Source: an uncultured Sphingomonadaceae bacterium (lineage in GTDB: Bacteria; Pseudomonadota; Alphaproteobacteria; Sphingomonadales; Sphingomonadaceae). Taken from it: 64,000 bases of DNA. A program made the translations under genes and the position numbers. Of the stretch, positions 28,414 through 36,884 are shown in pieces. The stretch lies in the NCBI GenBank assembly GCA_947258815.1, contig CAMYJW010000015.1, positions 1 to 64,000 on the forward strand, given 5' to 3'. The stretch's first letter is position 1; every line of letters starts with the position of its first letter. The notes beneath the pieces are model-generated. The model was given only the letters and a program-made list of their open reading frames with translations. It was not told the DNA's origin and did no database searches.

Positions 28414-28936
28414 TGGGAGGTTCTCCGGTTGCGGAACAGCAACATCGCCGCTGCCACCACCCAAAGCCCCGATCGTGCGCATCATCGGGGCTGCAGCCAA
28501 TCAGGTCGGCGGCGATTCGATGAACAGACCAATGCTTGCCTTGCGGCAGAAGTCGAATGGATTGTGCAGACTTGGCAGAAAAATATGTCTGACCGTGGAA
28601 TCAGCGTTCGGACTGCCGGTGGAGGACGCGCGCTGCTTCGGCCAAAGCCAGCCCGCTTCGCGCATGAAGGGCGCGAGTGGTGTCGGTCCACATCGTCGAA
28701 CTCCGGAAGCTTGTCGCAGCCCCACCTGAATCAACGACTTGGCTGGCCGTCAATCTAACCATCTAATATCACACACCTTAATATCGGATCAGGCTCTGAG
28801 GAAGGTGCGGCACTACTATTCCGCGTCTTTCGACGATATGTCCTCGAACGACGCAATTGGAGATACGACCTTTGTAGCTAGCTTAAAAGTATGTTAACTA
28901 ACGGCATATGAGGATGACTGACTTGAGGCCTTACGT
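28414..28936. other. Non-coding or unrecognised stretch
   Basis: Open frames here (for example plus strand 28429-28758) show no family pattern and no ribosome site. The last 190 bases (about 28750-28936) are markedly more AT-rich than the core and could hold a promoter for the small gene at 28937. Confidence 0.5.
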
Positions 28937-29191
28937 ATGTCTGACGCAGACCCAAAACTGTTTGAGTGCCATCTGGCGGCGGAAGCTGACTCGCGGCACG
29001 TGCATAAGGCGTACCCGCTAGATAATTCACCTTCGGCTTTCGACTGGAATGAGCACAGACCGGTGGATCAATCAGACTACCTCCTCGCTGGGCCGGAGCC
29101 CAGATCGTATCCGGAACACTTGGTGATCTTCGCGATTTGGGCTGTGTCGATTGTCAGTGGAATCATTGCGTTCGGAAAATGGTTGTCCTGA
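28937..29191 (+). CDS. Small protein with C-terminal membrane helix, unknown
   Basis: An 84-residue predicted protein beginning MSDADPKLFECHLAAEAD. It has a soluble, acidic N-terminal part and one hydrophobic segment near the end (HLVIFAIWAVSIVSGIIAFGKWLS), so it would be tail-anchored. The ribosome site is weak and no family is recognised. It is supported mainly by composition and by standing clear of other frames. It could be a remnant. Confidence 0.4.
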   Translation: MSDADPKLFECHLAAEADSRHVHKAYPLDNSPSAFDWNEHRPVDQSDYLLAGPEPRSYPEHLVIFAIWAVSIVSGIIAFGKWLS

Positions 29192-29203
29192 CGGTCCGTT
29201 CGT

Positions 29204-29683
29204 GTGAGCCATCCGGGATGGTTGCCATTCCGACCGGGGCGCACGCTGAACTGCAGTTCGTTACAGGCACCTGCACACCGCTGACGGCATCGGCAAAACT
29301 CGATTTCGCCATTACTATTCCCAAGTTCGTCTATGTTCGCATCGGCACCGGTACGAACGTGGCCAACAATACGTCCGTCGATAACCTGGTCTATACCGTT
29401 CCTGCCGCCAACGTTGGCGACAGTTCGGCGATCACCGGAACCGGCGGCGATCTGACCGGTGGCAAGGTGAGGGTGCGGGTCATTGGCAACAACGGAACGA
29501 TTGCCTTCAGCTCGACGACGCTGGGCGCGATGAGCAACGGCGCGGGCGATACGATTTCGTGGTCGCAGATGGACGTTGCCGTTGCGACGAACACGCCTGC
29601 AACTGCCCTCAACCACCCGACCCTGGTCGATGGCAGCATGACGAGCATCAACCTTACGCCCACACCGGCCGTGTGCCATTGTC
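29204..29683 (+). pseudogene. Truncated secreted beta-rich protein gene
   Basis: The plus frame encodes a Thr/Val/Gly/Asn-rich stretch with alternating pattern (DFAITIPKFVYVRIGTG, AITGTGGDLTGGKVRVRVI), like exported fimbria- or coat-like proteins of sphingomonads. I cannot name the family. No signal peptide precedes it, so the 5' end is lost. The 3' end breaks off at about 29683 where an IS3 remnant begins on the other strand. Confidence 0.5.
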
Positions 29684-29907
29684 CACCTTCGCCTTCTTTA
29701 CCCACTCATGAAGTGTGGGCGGAGAACAGCCGATCTTCTCTGAAATCGAAACCACCGCCGACCAGCGGGACGGATAATCGCCTTCGTGATCCAATATCAT
29801 CCGCACCGCATGGGCGCGAACCTCCGGTGAAAACTTGTTCGTTATCTTGCTCATATGAGACCCTTTCTCTCAAGAGTTGGGGCCTCCGGCAATCCCGGGG
29901 CGGTTCA
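29684..29907 (-). mobile_element. IS3-family remnant (left end and orfA start)
   Basis: Minus strand from 29907: a terminal sequence tgaaccgccccggg, then orfA starting at the ATG at 29854. It reads [19 protein letters not shown] and on to [11 protein letters not shown] (helix-turn-helix of the IS3 OrfA), about 53 residues. It then breaks off at the junction with the truncated secreted-protein gene. OrfB is missing. Confidence 0.7.
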
Positions 29908-30149
29908 ATGTGAGCGATGCAGCCTGGTTGCAACGGCTTCACAGTTACGGTTTGTTGCGCGGTAACTTCCGGCCTGAGGCAGGCGTGGCCACTTTGCGAG
30001 CCTATTTGCGGCAGCGCGAGCGACTAATCGAATATGCCGCGTCCCATATCCAGCACATGCAGAAGGCACTGATGGAGATGAATGTACAACTCCATCATGT
30101 CGTCTCGGACATTACTGGCGTTACGGAAATGCGGATCATCAAGGCCATT
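29908..30149 (+). mobile_element. IS110-family transposase internal fragment
   Basis: The plus frame reads NVSDAAWLQRLHSYGLLRG, a Tyr/Arg-rich middle part, then HMQKALMEMNVQLHHVVSD and ITGVTEMRIIKAI, matching the central region of IS110/IS1111-type transposases. It begins exactly at the end of the IS3 remnant and stops where the intact IS3 element starts, so it has been hit from both sides. Confidence 0.75.
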
Positions 30150-30236
30150 TGTCCCCCGTCAGCGATCAATAGACAGATTGGCCACCTGGAATAGGTGAGT
30201 GTTTTGGGTTCATCGCAGTGACTGTAAGGCACGAAG

Positions 30237-30605
30237 ATGAACGCAAAACATTCGAAAGCCCCCGCGGATCGGGTGGTGAAAGACATCCGGCGCGCAACGC
30301 GCAAACAGTATAGCGCAGAAGAGAAGATCAGGATCGTGCTGGAAGGCCTGCGCGGTGAGGATAGCATTGCTGAACTGTGCCGCCGTGAAGGGATTGCGCA
30401 GGGCGTGTATTACAAATGGTCGAAGGACTTCATGGAAGCAGGCAAAAGGCGGCTTGCTGGCGACACGTCACGTGCCGCCACGACCGATGAAGTGCGCGAT
30501 CTTCGCCGTGCGGCCCGCGATCTGAAGGAGGTTGTGGCCGAGCAGACGCTGGAAATGCGCCTGCTCAAAAAAAGCATGATCGGGGATGGGGGCGACGAAG
30601 AATGA
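30237..30605 (+). CDS. IS3-family transposase OrfA
   Basis: A 122-residue helix-turn-helix protein: KQYSAEEKIRIVLEGLRGE, then the recognition part SIAELCRREGIAQGVYYKWS. A leucine-zipper-like C-terminal half (VRDLRRAARDLKEVVAEQ, EMRLLKKSMI) would serve multimerisation. A run of seven A (30567-30573) lies near the end, and the -1 frame is open from there into orfB, so slippage could give an OrfAB fusion. The run is not in the canonical codon phase, however, and orfB has its own ATG overlapping the orfA stop. Confidence 0.92.
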   Translation: MNAKHSKAPADRVVKDIRRATRKQYSAEEKIRIVLEGLRGEDSIAELCRREGIAQGVYYKWSKDFMEAGKRRLAGDTSRAATTDEVRDLRRAARDLKEVVAEQTLEMRLLKKSMIGDGGDEE

Positions 30606-31582
30606 GATATCCTGCCTCGGAAAAGCTGGAGATCATCCGCATTGTCGAACGCTCCCACTTGCCCGCCAAACAGACGCTGCACAGGCTCGGCGTTGCCCGG
30701 CCTACCTTTTACCGCTGGTATGATCTGTATCAGCGGTTCGGCGAAGAGGCGCTGGAAGATCGGCGGCCAGGCCCGCGTCGAGCATGGAACCGGATCCCTG
30801 ACGATGTGCAGCGTCAAATACTGGAGATGGCGCTGGAGCGCTGTGAACTGAGCCCCAGAGAGCTGGCGGTGACGTTTACCGATGAACGGCGCTACTTCGT
30901 GTCCGAAGCCAGCGTTTACCGCCTGCTCAAGGCGCATGACCTGATTACCAGCCCGAACTTCATCGTGATGAAAGCAGCCAGCGAGTTTAAAGACAAAACG
31001 ACTGCGCCCAATCAGCTGTGGCAGACCGATTTTACCTATCTGAAGATCATTGGCTGGGGCTGGTATTACCTATCGACCATCCTCGACGATTACTCCCGCT
31101 ACATCATTGCCTGGAAGCTGTGCACGACGATGCGCGCCGAGGATGTAACAGATACGCTGGAGCTGGCGTTGGCCGCCTCAGGTTGCGACCAGGCCCATGT
31201 GGTGCACAGGCCCCGGCTATTATCGGACAATGGCCCCAGCTATGTTGCCGGCGAACTGGCGGACTATCTCGCGGAAAAGGATATGCGCCACGTTCGCGGC
31301 GCTCCGTTCCATCCGCAGACGCAGGGTAAGATCGAGCGCTGGCACCAGACGCTCAAGAACCGCATCCTGCTGGAGAATTACTATCTGCCCGGCGATCTGG
31401 AAGCGCAGGTCGAAGCGTTCGTCGAACACTACAATCACCAGCGCTATCACGAGAGCCTGAAAAACGTCACACCTGCCGACGCCTACTTCGGCAGGGCGGA
31501 AACCATCATCAAACAGCGAGAAAGGATCAAACGTAAAACCATCGAGCAAAGGCGCTTGCAACACCGAAAGCTTGCCGCATAA
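30602..31582 (+). CDS. IS3-family transposase OrfB (DDE integrase)
   Basis: A 326-residue protein with the rve integrase core. The first Asp is in QTDFTYLK, the second in LLSDNGPSYV, and the Glu in KIERWHQTLKNR, giving an intact DDE set. An N-terminal HTH (TLHRLGVARPTFYRWYDLY) precedes it. It ends about 75 bases before the right terminal repeat. Full length and intact motifs suggest an active transposase. Confidence 0.93.
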   Translation: MRYPASEKLEIIRIVERSHLPAKQTLHRLGVARPTFYRWYDLYQRFGEEALEDRRPGPRRAWNRIPDDVQRQILEMALERCELSPRELAVTFTDERRYFVSEASVYRLLKAHDLITSPNFIVMKAASEFKDKTTAPNQLWQTDFTYLKIIGWGWYYLSTILDDYSRYIIAWKLCTTMRAEDVTDTLELALAASGCDQAHVVHRPRLLSDNGPSYVAGELADYLAEKDMRHVRGAPFHPQTQGKIERWHQTLKNRILLENYYLPGDLEAQVEAFVEHYNHQRYHESLKNVTPADAYFGRAETIIKQRERIKRKTIEQRRLQHRKLAA

Positions 31583-31734
31583 TATCAACCAACAGATGAA
31601 CCCGAACACTCACCTGTTTTAAACTGCCAACGGTCTCAAATTATCTGACGACGGACATGGCCCACTACCAACGATTGCAACAACTTGACGAATATCCATT
31701 CGAACCCATCGGCTGTATATATCGCGCTCCGTCC

Positions 31735-32532
31735 TCAGAAGCGATACCACAGTCCCACAAATCCACCCCGCTCACGCAATGCGTTTTTTCCAGCGACGGT
31801 GGCAAGCACACCGGCCTGCAGGGAGACCCCGGCCGAAACGTTCTGGACAACGCTTAGCTGAGCGTTGTGATAGCGGTAGTCCGAAAACCCACTGCCCCCT
31901 TCGCTAAATGTGTTGAATAATTGAGCAAACCCTTGCGTGTTCTTGCCAACATTTGCACCGACGGTCGTGTCCAGGCGAAATTCGTTTGGCGGCGCGCCAT
32001 TGCGGAAACGATATCCGGCCTGCAAGTCAAGAAAGGCGTTTGCTTCACCGATTTTGAATGAATGCCCAATGAGTCCGCGCACATCATATTCCATCGTATC
32101 GCCACCCGCCTGTGCGATGTCTGCCCCACGTTTCTCGCCGGGAATGCGGGCGAGGCCTTGTATAGACAGGACTGTTTGCGAGGAGGCATGCGCACGAACG
32201 CGCGCACCCAGCTCTGAATACCCAAGTCCAGCACTCGAACCGTCATTCTCAATTGACAATCGCGAAAGAGCTGTGGTGGCGACAAGGGTGATGTCCTCGG
32301 CTGCTCCAAATTCTGCAAATACATAGACGTCGCGTTTTCGGTAATCGCTAATGTCCACTACGTTACCGTCGCCATCAAACCCTTTCTTGCTATCCGAATA
32401 TGTGGGCGTGATAATGATTTGTCCTTCACCCTGTTCTAATGTCCACGCACCGGCGAACGCTGAACCCGGTGCGACAGAGCAGGCAACGACCAATGCGAAT
32501 GTCGAATGACCGAATCTGTCAGACCAGCGCAT
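31735..32532 (-). CDS. Outer-membrane beta-barrel protein, unknown
   Basis: A 265-residue exported protein. Signal peptide MRWSDRFGHSTFALVVACS ends near AFA-GAW. The mature part alternates polar and hydrophobic residues with many Gly/Tyr, and the last residues GGFVGLWYRF end in an aromatic, as expected for a barrel recognised by BamA. The start at 32532 follows a ribosome site (gaagga). An upstream in-frame extension to 32646 lies within the previous gene and is rejected. The start overlaps the response-regulator stop by 14 bases. It may form the outer-membrane exit of the polymer system encoded upstream, but that is inference. Confidence 0.75.
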   Translation of the reverse strand: MRWSDRFGHSTFALVVACSVAPGSAFAGAWTLEQGEGQIIITPTYSDSKKGFDGDGNVVDISDYRKRDVYVFAEFGAAEDITLVATTALSRLSIENDGSSAGLGYSELGARVRAHASSQTVLSIQGLARIPGEKRGADIAQAGGDTMEYDVRGLIGHSFKIGEANAFLDLQAGYRFRNGAPPNEFRLDTTVGANVGKNTQGFAQLFNTFSEGGSGFSDYRYHNAQLSVVQNVSAGVSLQAGVLATVAGKNALRERGGFVGLWYRF

Positions 32533-33538
32533 GATGAATTCCTTCGTCCAGGTCATCCCGAAGCACGCGAAGCAGATTTCCCGGCAATTGCGCAATCTCA
32601 GGCCCTTTGTTCCAACCTGTTGCCACGGAGACCTCAACAACTTCACTCTTCAAGGAATTGCCATGCGGAAGCGCGGCGCATTTGACTGCGGTTCGCACAG
32701 CATCGCAAAAATGGTCAACCTGCTCGGTATTTGCAGTGTTTGGAAGTGCGATCAGGAAATGGGCGTCGTCAAAATGCGCAAGAATGGCGCCGGCGGCGAC
32801 CGGAGTATCCCGGATAATTCTGGAAATCCTGTTTAGAAGACCGTCGCTGCGCGTCCTGCTCCACCTGCTCGTATAGGCATCAAAATCATTGACCTGTATG
32901 ATACCGATAGCAACCGGCCATTCTGAGCGCTGGCAGCTACGCATTATCGATTCTGCGACAAAGCGGGCTGGCATAAGGGAAATGCTGTCGATCAGAGAGT
33001 CGTCTAGTGATATCTGCGCCATGGTATCCGGCGCATTTCTTGCCTCTGCTTCGAACAGCTTGGACCGCTCCTGCGCGCGCGCGAGCCGCAACATGCTGTT
33101 GATCCGGGATATCAGCTCGATTGGCTTGGCTGGTTTTGAAACGAAGTCTGTCGCCCCCGCCATGAAAGCCTGATTGAGTTGCTGCACTTCACTGACACCC
33201 GACAGCATGATGATCGGTATGGAACGACCTGCAAATGTCGAGCGAATAGCCGCACACGTTTCGATGCCGTCGAACCCTGGCATCATAATGTCCAGCACGA
33301 TCAGATCGAATGGTAGAGCACCTGCCGCCTGACGCAGCCTTTTGCGGCCATCTTCGACAAGTCCGAGCAGATCGAATGCGTCATAGGCGGAATGCGCAAC
33401 ACTGACATCTGCATACCCGCCACGCTGAAGGATCAGGCAGGCGGCTGACGCAGCGCTTGGTTCATCATCGACCAGCAGGATGCGTTCTTTTCGATCCGCT
33501 GCATCCAAGGGTCTTACTGTGCGAATGTCTTCAGTCAT
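32519..33538 (-). CDS. Response regulator with degenerate GGDEF-like domain
   Basis: 339 residues. Residues about 18-145 are a CheY-like receiver with acidic pocket D24/D25, phosphoacceptor D83 (LIVLDIMMPG), S113 and K135. The C-terminal half has the layout of a diguanylate cyclase (IGIIQVNDFDAYTSRW, then AHFDDAHFLIALP), but the active-site GGDEF signature reads HFDDAHF. It should therefore not make c-di-GMP and may bind nucleotide or partner instead. No cognate kinase is present in the window. The start ATG overlaps the stop of the upstream membrane-protein gene by 4 bases, so it belongs to the polymer-synthase operon. Confidence 0.85.
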   Translation of the reverse strand: MTEDIRTVRPLDAADRKERILLVDDEPSAASAACLILQRGGYADVSVAHSAYDAFDLLGLVEDGRKRLRQAAGALPFDLIVLDIMMPGFDGIETCAAIRSTFAGRSIPIIMLSGVSEVQQLNQAFMAGATDFVSKPAKPIELISRINSMLRLARAQERSKLFEAEARNAPDTMAQISLDDSLIDSISLMPARFVAESIMRSCQRSEWPVAIGIIQVNDFDAYTSRWSRTRSDGLLNRISRIIRDTPVAAGAILAHFDDAHFLIALPNTANTEQVDHFCDAVRTAVKCAALPHGNSLKSEVVEVSVATGWNKGPEIAQLPGNLLRVLRDDLDEGIHHALV

Positions 33539-34989
33539 CGGATTGCTCCTCGCGCTTCGTAAATACGCCAAGTCGACCCATCGAAGGTTCTTGAGTAGCC
33601 AGGAAGCCCCTTGGCGAAAAGCTGTGGGAATTTCATGCCAATGCGATCCGCACCTGACGGTGAATGAGGGTCTCGAATGACAACGGCGGGCGCGGAAACA
33701 GATTGTTTCAGCATCGCCAATCTAAATTCACGGTGATGCGCGGCTACGATGCCATGGGCGCTTCCGCGAAGGGCAACAATCGCAGGCTCGACTTCGGCAT
33801 CAAAGATTACGTGGTTCACATCCTGGAGTGCTTCGGCCAGAGCTGCGTGTTCCGCATTGACTGGTCCGAAGGGACGTCCCATTACCGCTGCGATAAATCT
33901 CTGGTTGTCTTTTGTCGTGTCGGCCCAAATAGCAATGCCGCTACCTAGGAAGCCGATCAGTAGAAGAACGAATAGCGCAAGATTGCTTTCAGGTTCTAGC
34001 GGCCAGCGCCGTATTGTAGCGGCAAGGAGCGGCAGGGCGAGTGAACCTGCCAGAGCACCGCCAGGAAGTAACCCTGCCAGCCCGCCAATCAGGATCGCGC
34101 AGAGAAGCGTAGCAAGAGCCATCAATTCACCGAGCCACAAACCGCCAAGTTTCCTGGACCTGAACAGGAAAGCAACCGAAATGGGTAAAGTCGCGCCTAG
34201 CGTCATCAAGGCAATGCCGGTTTTGAGCAACTGGGATTCTGAACCGGTTTGGGAATGTACTGGCTGGCCGATCTCGGTCAGAAAGTCGAGCGGCGATCCG
34301 GCAAAGGTCCAGTTCACGTAGACCAGGCCCGCAATCGCGAAGATACACGGAAACAGAATAGTTAGCAGCACTCCTAGAAGTGATCCCAGAACTTGACTGG
34401 GCGGAAGAACGGCAACGATGAAAGGAACGCTCGCAATTGCGACGATCGGCCCCAGCGGGTGAGAGAGTACGATAATGGGCAGGGCGACCGCGACCAGGAT
34501 GACATCATTCAACCGATAGCCCCGGCGTAATTCCATCATGCCAATCAGGAGAAGCCACACACCCCAAAGAAGGAACATCCAGCCGGGACCTTCAACCAGA
34601 GCCCGAGGGAACAGAGGATTGGCGACCAAGGCCGAAGTAACCAGAATGGCAACGACTGCGCCGCGCTGCTGCGCTATGAAACTGCGATACCATGCGAACG
34701 CAAGTGTCGAGCCAAGGACGACGACCGATGAGGCGAGAAGGAACTCGCTATGTCCCGGTGCTGCGGTTGCGATGAGCACGATCGGCGAGTTCGCAAGCGG
34801 CGGGAATGTTCCGACAATCGCTCCGGTGCTCAATCCATTAGCTTCTGCAAGGAGGCTTCGCCCCCACAAATCCAACATCGCGTCAGATGTGTAGCCAGTC
34901 GCCATAATGGTACTGAACATCCATACCACCGCGAGGATCAACAACGTGAGAACGCCAGCCCCAAGAACAACTTCTCTGTTGGCTCGCAT
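33535..34989 (-). CDS. Polytopic membrane protein of the polymer operon (GT-C-like)
   Basis: 484 residues with roughly ten to twelve hydrophobic segments and a C-terminal soluble part of about 110 residues. The first loop (ATGYTSDAMLDLWGRSLLAE) and overall layout resemble GT-C-type glycosyltransferases or other lipid-linked-sugar enzymes, but no diagnostic motif is certain. The ATG at 34989 is chosen over a GTG at 35016 that would overlap the upstream gene. Only one base separates it from the GT2 stop codon, which argues for a shared function in polymer making, decoration or export. Confidence 0.75.
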   Translation of the reverse strand: MRANREVVLGAGVLTLLILAVVWMFSTIMATGYTSDAMLDLWGRSLLAEANGLSTGAIVGTFPPLANSPIVLIATAAPGHSEFLLASSVVVLGSTLAFAWYRSFIAQQRGAVVAILVTSALVANPLFPRALVEGPGWMFLLWGVWLLLIGMMELRRGYRLNDVILVAVALPIIVLSHPLGPIVAIASVPFIVAVLPPSQVLGSLLGVLLTILFPCIFAIAGLVYVNWTFAGSPLDFLTEIGQPVHSQTGSESQLLKTGIALMTLGATLPISVAFLFRSRKLGGLWLGELMALATLLCAILIGGLAGLLPGGALAGSLALPLLAATIRRWPLEPESNLALFVLLLIGFLGSGIAIWADTTKDNQRFIAAVMGRPFGPVNAEHAALAEALQDVNHVIFDAEVEPAIVALRGSAHGIVAAHHREFRLAMLKQSVSAPAVVIRDPHSPSGADRIGMKFPQLFAKGLPGYSRTFDGSTWRIYEARGAIR

Positions 34990-34990
34990 G

Positions 34991-36880
34991 TCAGACAGCC
35001 GCCTCGACTTCGGCACGCGCAGCGGCGACCTCGTTAGCCGTATGTTTGGAAAGGCCGTGGTTCGTCTTTTCCCAATAGAACGGTTTGGTGACGAGTTGCC
35101 ATGCGCCTTTCCAGGCCGCTATCGACATGAGCACCCAGTACCAGAATACCGTCAGGGCGAATGGCACGAGATTGAGCCAGTTGCGGCGATAGGGCGCAAG
35201 CATCATCAAAAAGATGAACAGGCCGTTGCCAGCCAACAAGTTGAACAGCGAAAGCTCGAGCAGGATTGGCGGGAAGACCGAGTCAAAGACCGCTGATCCT
35301 GAGACTAGCCAGAACAGGAAGATCGCCCAGAACAGCGGGTTGAGTAGGCCTGACAACATGGTTCCGCCGATAAAGAACACGAATCCAAGCACACCGAGCG
35401 GGCCGACCGTCCGGGCAAGATGCAATGGTCGGCGCGTGTGAACGAGGAAGGTCTGCATGTAGCCTTTGATCCAGCGCGAACGTTGCCGAATCCAATTGCC
35501 TTGCGAGACATTGGCCTCCTCGAAGGTGGTCGAATCGACAAGCCTTACACCATAACCCTTCTGAGTCATGCGAATGCCAAGATCAGCGTCCTCGGTGACG
35601 TTGAAGGGATCCCAAGCCCGCAATTCTTGCAGGACACTCATCTTGAAGTGGTTCGATGTACCGCCGAGCGGAATGGGCACTCCCAGCTTTTCCAGACCGG
35701 GCAACATCAGATCGAACCACAAGGAGTAGTCCAGAGTGAACATCCGCGTCAGCCAGTTCTCATCGCGGTTGTAGTAGTTCAGCCGGCACTGGACGCAGCC
35801 GATATTGTCCGGAGAACGCCGGAAGGCCGCAACGACTTTCTTGAGTTGATCGGGCTCGGGCTTGTCCTCGGCATCGTAGATCACAAGGTACTCGCCGCGC
35901 GCGAAGCGGAAAGCATAGTTGCAGGCTTTCGGCTTGGTTTGTGGCTGCGAGGGCGGAACGATTACGATCTCGAAAATCTGCTCAAGCCGCAAAGCGCGCG
36001 CTGCGGCAATAGTCTCTGCATCCCCTTCTTCAAGAATGATCTTGATGTCGAGCTTGGCCGTCGGGTAATCGAGTTTCCTGAGCGCATTTGCGAGGATCGG
36101 AAGAACGTCAGGTTCCCTGAACATGGGAACCAGCACCGTATAGATTGGCAAGTCTTCGTCTCGCAGCAGCGCCGCTTCGGAGTCAATGGAGGCCGCGTCG
36201 TTCTGCAGGCGCGCGCCACCCGCCCACACCACTATCGCTTTGAATACAAAGTTCCCTAGATAGAATACAGACATGAACGCATTGATTGCGATAAGCGTGA
36301 CCACAGGATTGAAATACAGACCGATGGCAGTCAGGCTAAGCGCTGCCCATGCGAAAACGAGCTGGTGAGCGGTAAAGACGATCCGCGCCGACATTTCCGG
36401 GTCTTGCTCGGCAAGATCATAAACTGCTTCGTGTGAGTATTCCTCAGAGTGCAGCGATTGGATTGCCGTGCGCAACGCGAACTTGGTGCAAACCGCGATT
36501 TCGGTGTCGCTGCCCCATTTGCGGCGTACATACAGGACCGTCTCATGTCCCGGTCGAGCGGTGGCAACCACCAGCCGGCCATCAATCTTCCGCCATGGAA
36601 CGGTGAGTTCCCGCATGTACTCATCGACCTTGTCGCGTTCGACAAGGTCCGGGTCCAACGGCTCAGTGACGAGATCGACATATTCCACCGCGAAACGTCT
36701 TGCGAGCGCCCGAAAATAATCCTGGGGATCTAGCCAGTTGCGTGCCAGGAGTGCATCTGGAACCGTTGATCCCCATGCTGCGGCATAGTGTTCAGCTTCG
36801 GCAAGCTGGCCAGGCGTCAACCGCCCGGATTCGAGCAGATAGTCGCCTGTCCAAAGATCGTTCGGGCTAACCGCTGACAC
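34991..36880 (-). CDS. MshEN-domain processive glycosyltransferase (GT2, cellulose-synthase-like)
   Basis: 629 residues. Residues about 1-140 are a GspE_N/MshEN-type domain: GDYLLESGRLTPGQL (12-26) and the similar WGSTVPDALLARNWLDPQDY (36-55) look like the two tandem MshEN motifs that bind c-di-GMP in MshE. Two membrane helices follow. The GT2 domain carries the metal-site DAED (YDAEDKPEP), the TED catalytic base (NVTEDADLGI) and the QxxRW product-binding motif (IRQRSRWIKGY). Four more membrane segments close it. It is predicted to polymerise and extrude a beta-linked polysaccharide under c-di-GMP control. E. coli NfrB has the same combination. Confidence 0.88.
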   Translation of the reverse strand: MSAVSPNDLWTGDYLLESGRLTPGQLAEAEHYAAAWGSTVPDALLARNWLDPQDYFRALARRFAVEYVDLVTEPLDPDLVERDKVDEYMRELTVPWRKIDGRLVVATARPGHETVLYVRRKWGSDTEIAVCTKFALRTAIQSLHSEEYSHEAVYDLAEQDPEMSARIVFTAHQLVFAWAALSLTAIGLYFNPVVTLIAINAFMSVFYLGNFVFKAIVVWAGGARLQNDAASIDSEAALLRDEDLPIYTVLVPMFREPDVLPILANALRKLDYPTAKLDIKIILEEGDAETIAAARALRLEQIFEIVIVPPSQPQTKPKACNYAFRFARGEYLVIYDAEDKPEPDQLKKVVAAFRRSPDNIGCVQCRLNYYNRDENWLTRMFTLDYSLWFDLMLPGLEKLGVPIPLGGTSNHFKMSVLQELRAWDPFNVTEDADLGIRMTQKGYGVRLVDSTTFEEANVSQGNWIRQRSRWIKGYMQTFLVHTRRPLHLARTVGPLGVLGFVFFIGGTMLSGLLNPLFWAIFLFWLVSGSAVFDSVFPPILLELSLFNLLAGNGLFIFLMMLAPYRRNWLNLVPFALTVFWYWVLMSIAAWKGAWQLVTKPFYWEKTNHGLSKHTANEVAAARAEVEAAV

Positions 36881-36884
36881 GAGA

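Larger units (their letters stand above)
30150..31657 (+). mobile_element. Intact IS3-family element, 1508 bp
   Basis: The left end tgtcccccgtcag (30150-30162) and the inverted right end (31645-31657, reading tgtccgtcgtcag on the minus strand) match at 11 of 13 positions. A second inner block (aggtgagtgtt..gggttcatc) is shared too. Between them lie orfA and orfB. No clear target duplication flanks it (att on the left, tgg on the right), so one side has probably been rearranged. A related but diverged, truncated copy lies inverted at 61338-61943. Confidence 0.9.

Noticed and set aside
28429..28758. 109-residue plus-strand frame
   Set aside because: Weak composition, no ribosome site and no family pattern. 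Probably non-coding.
30147..31660. 3-bp target duplication around the intact IS3 element
   Set aside because: Flanking triplets differ (att versus tgg), so no duplication can be claimed.
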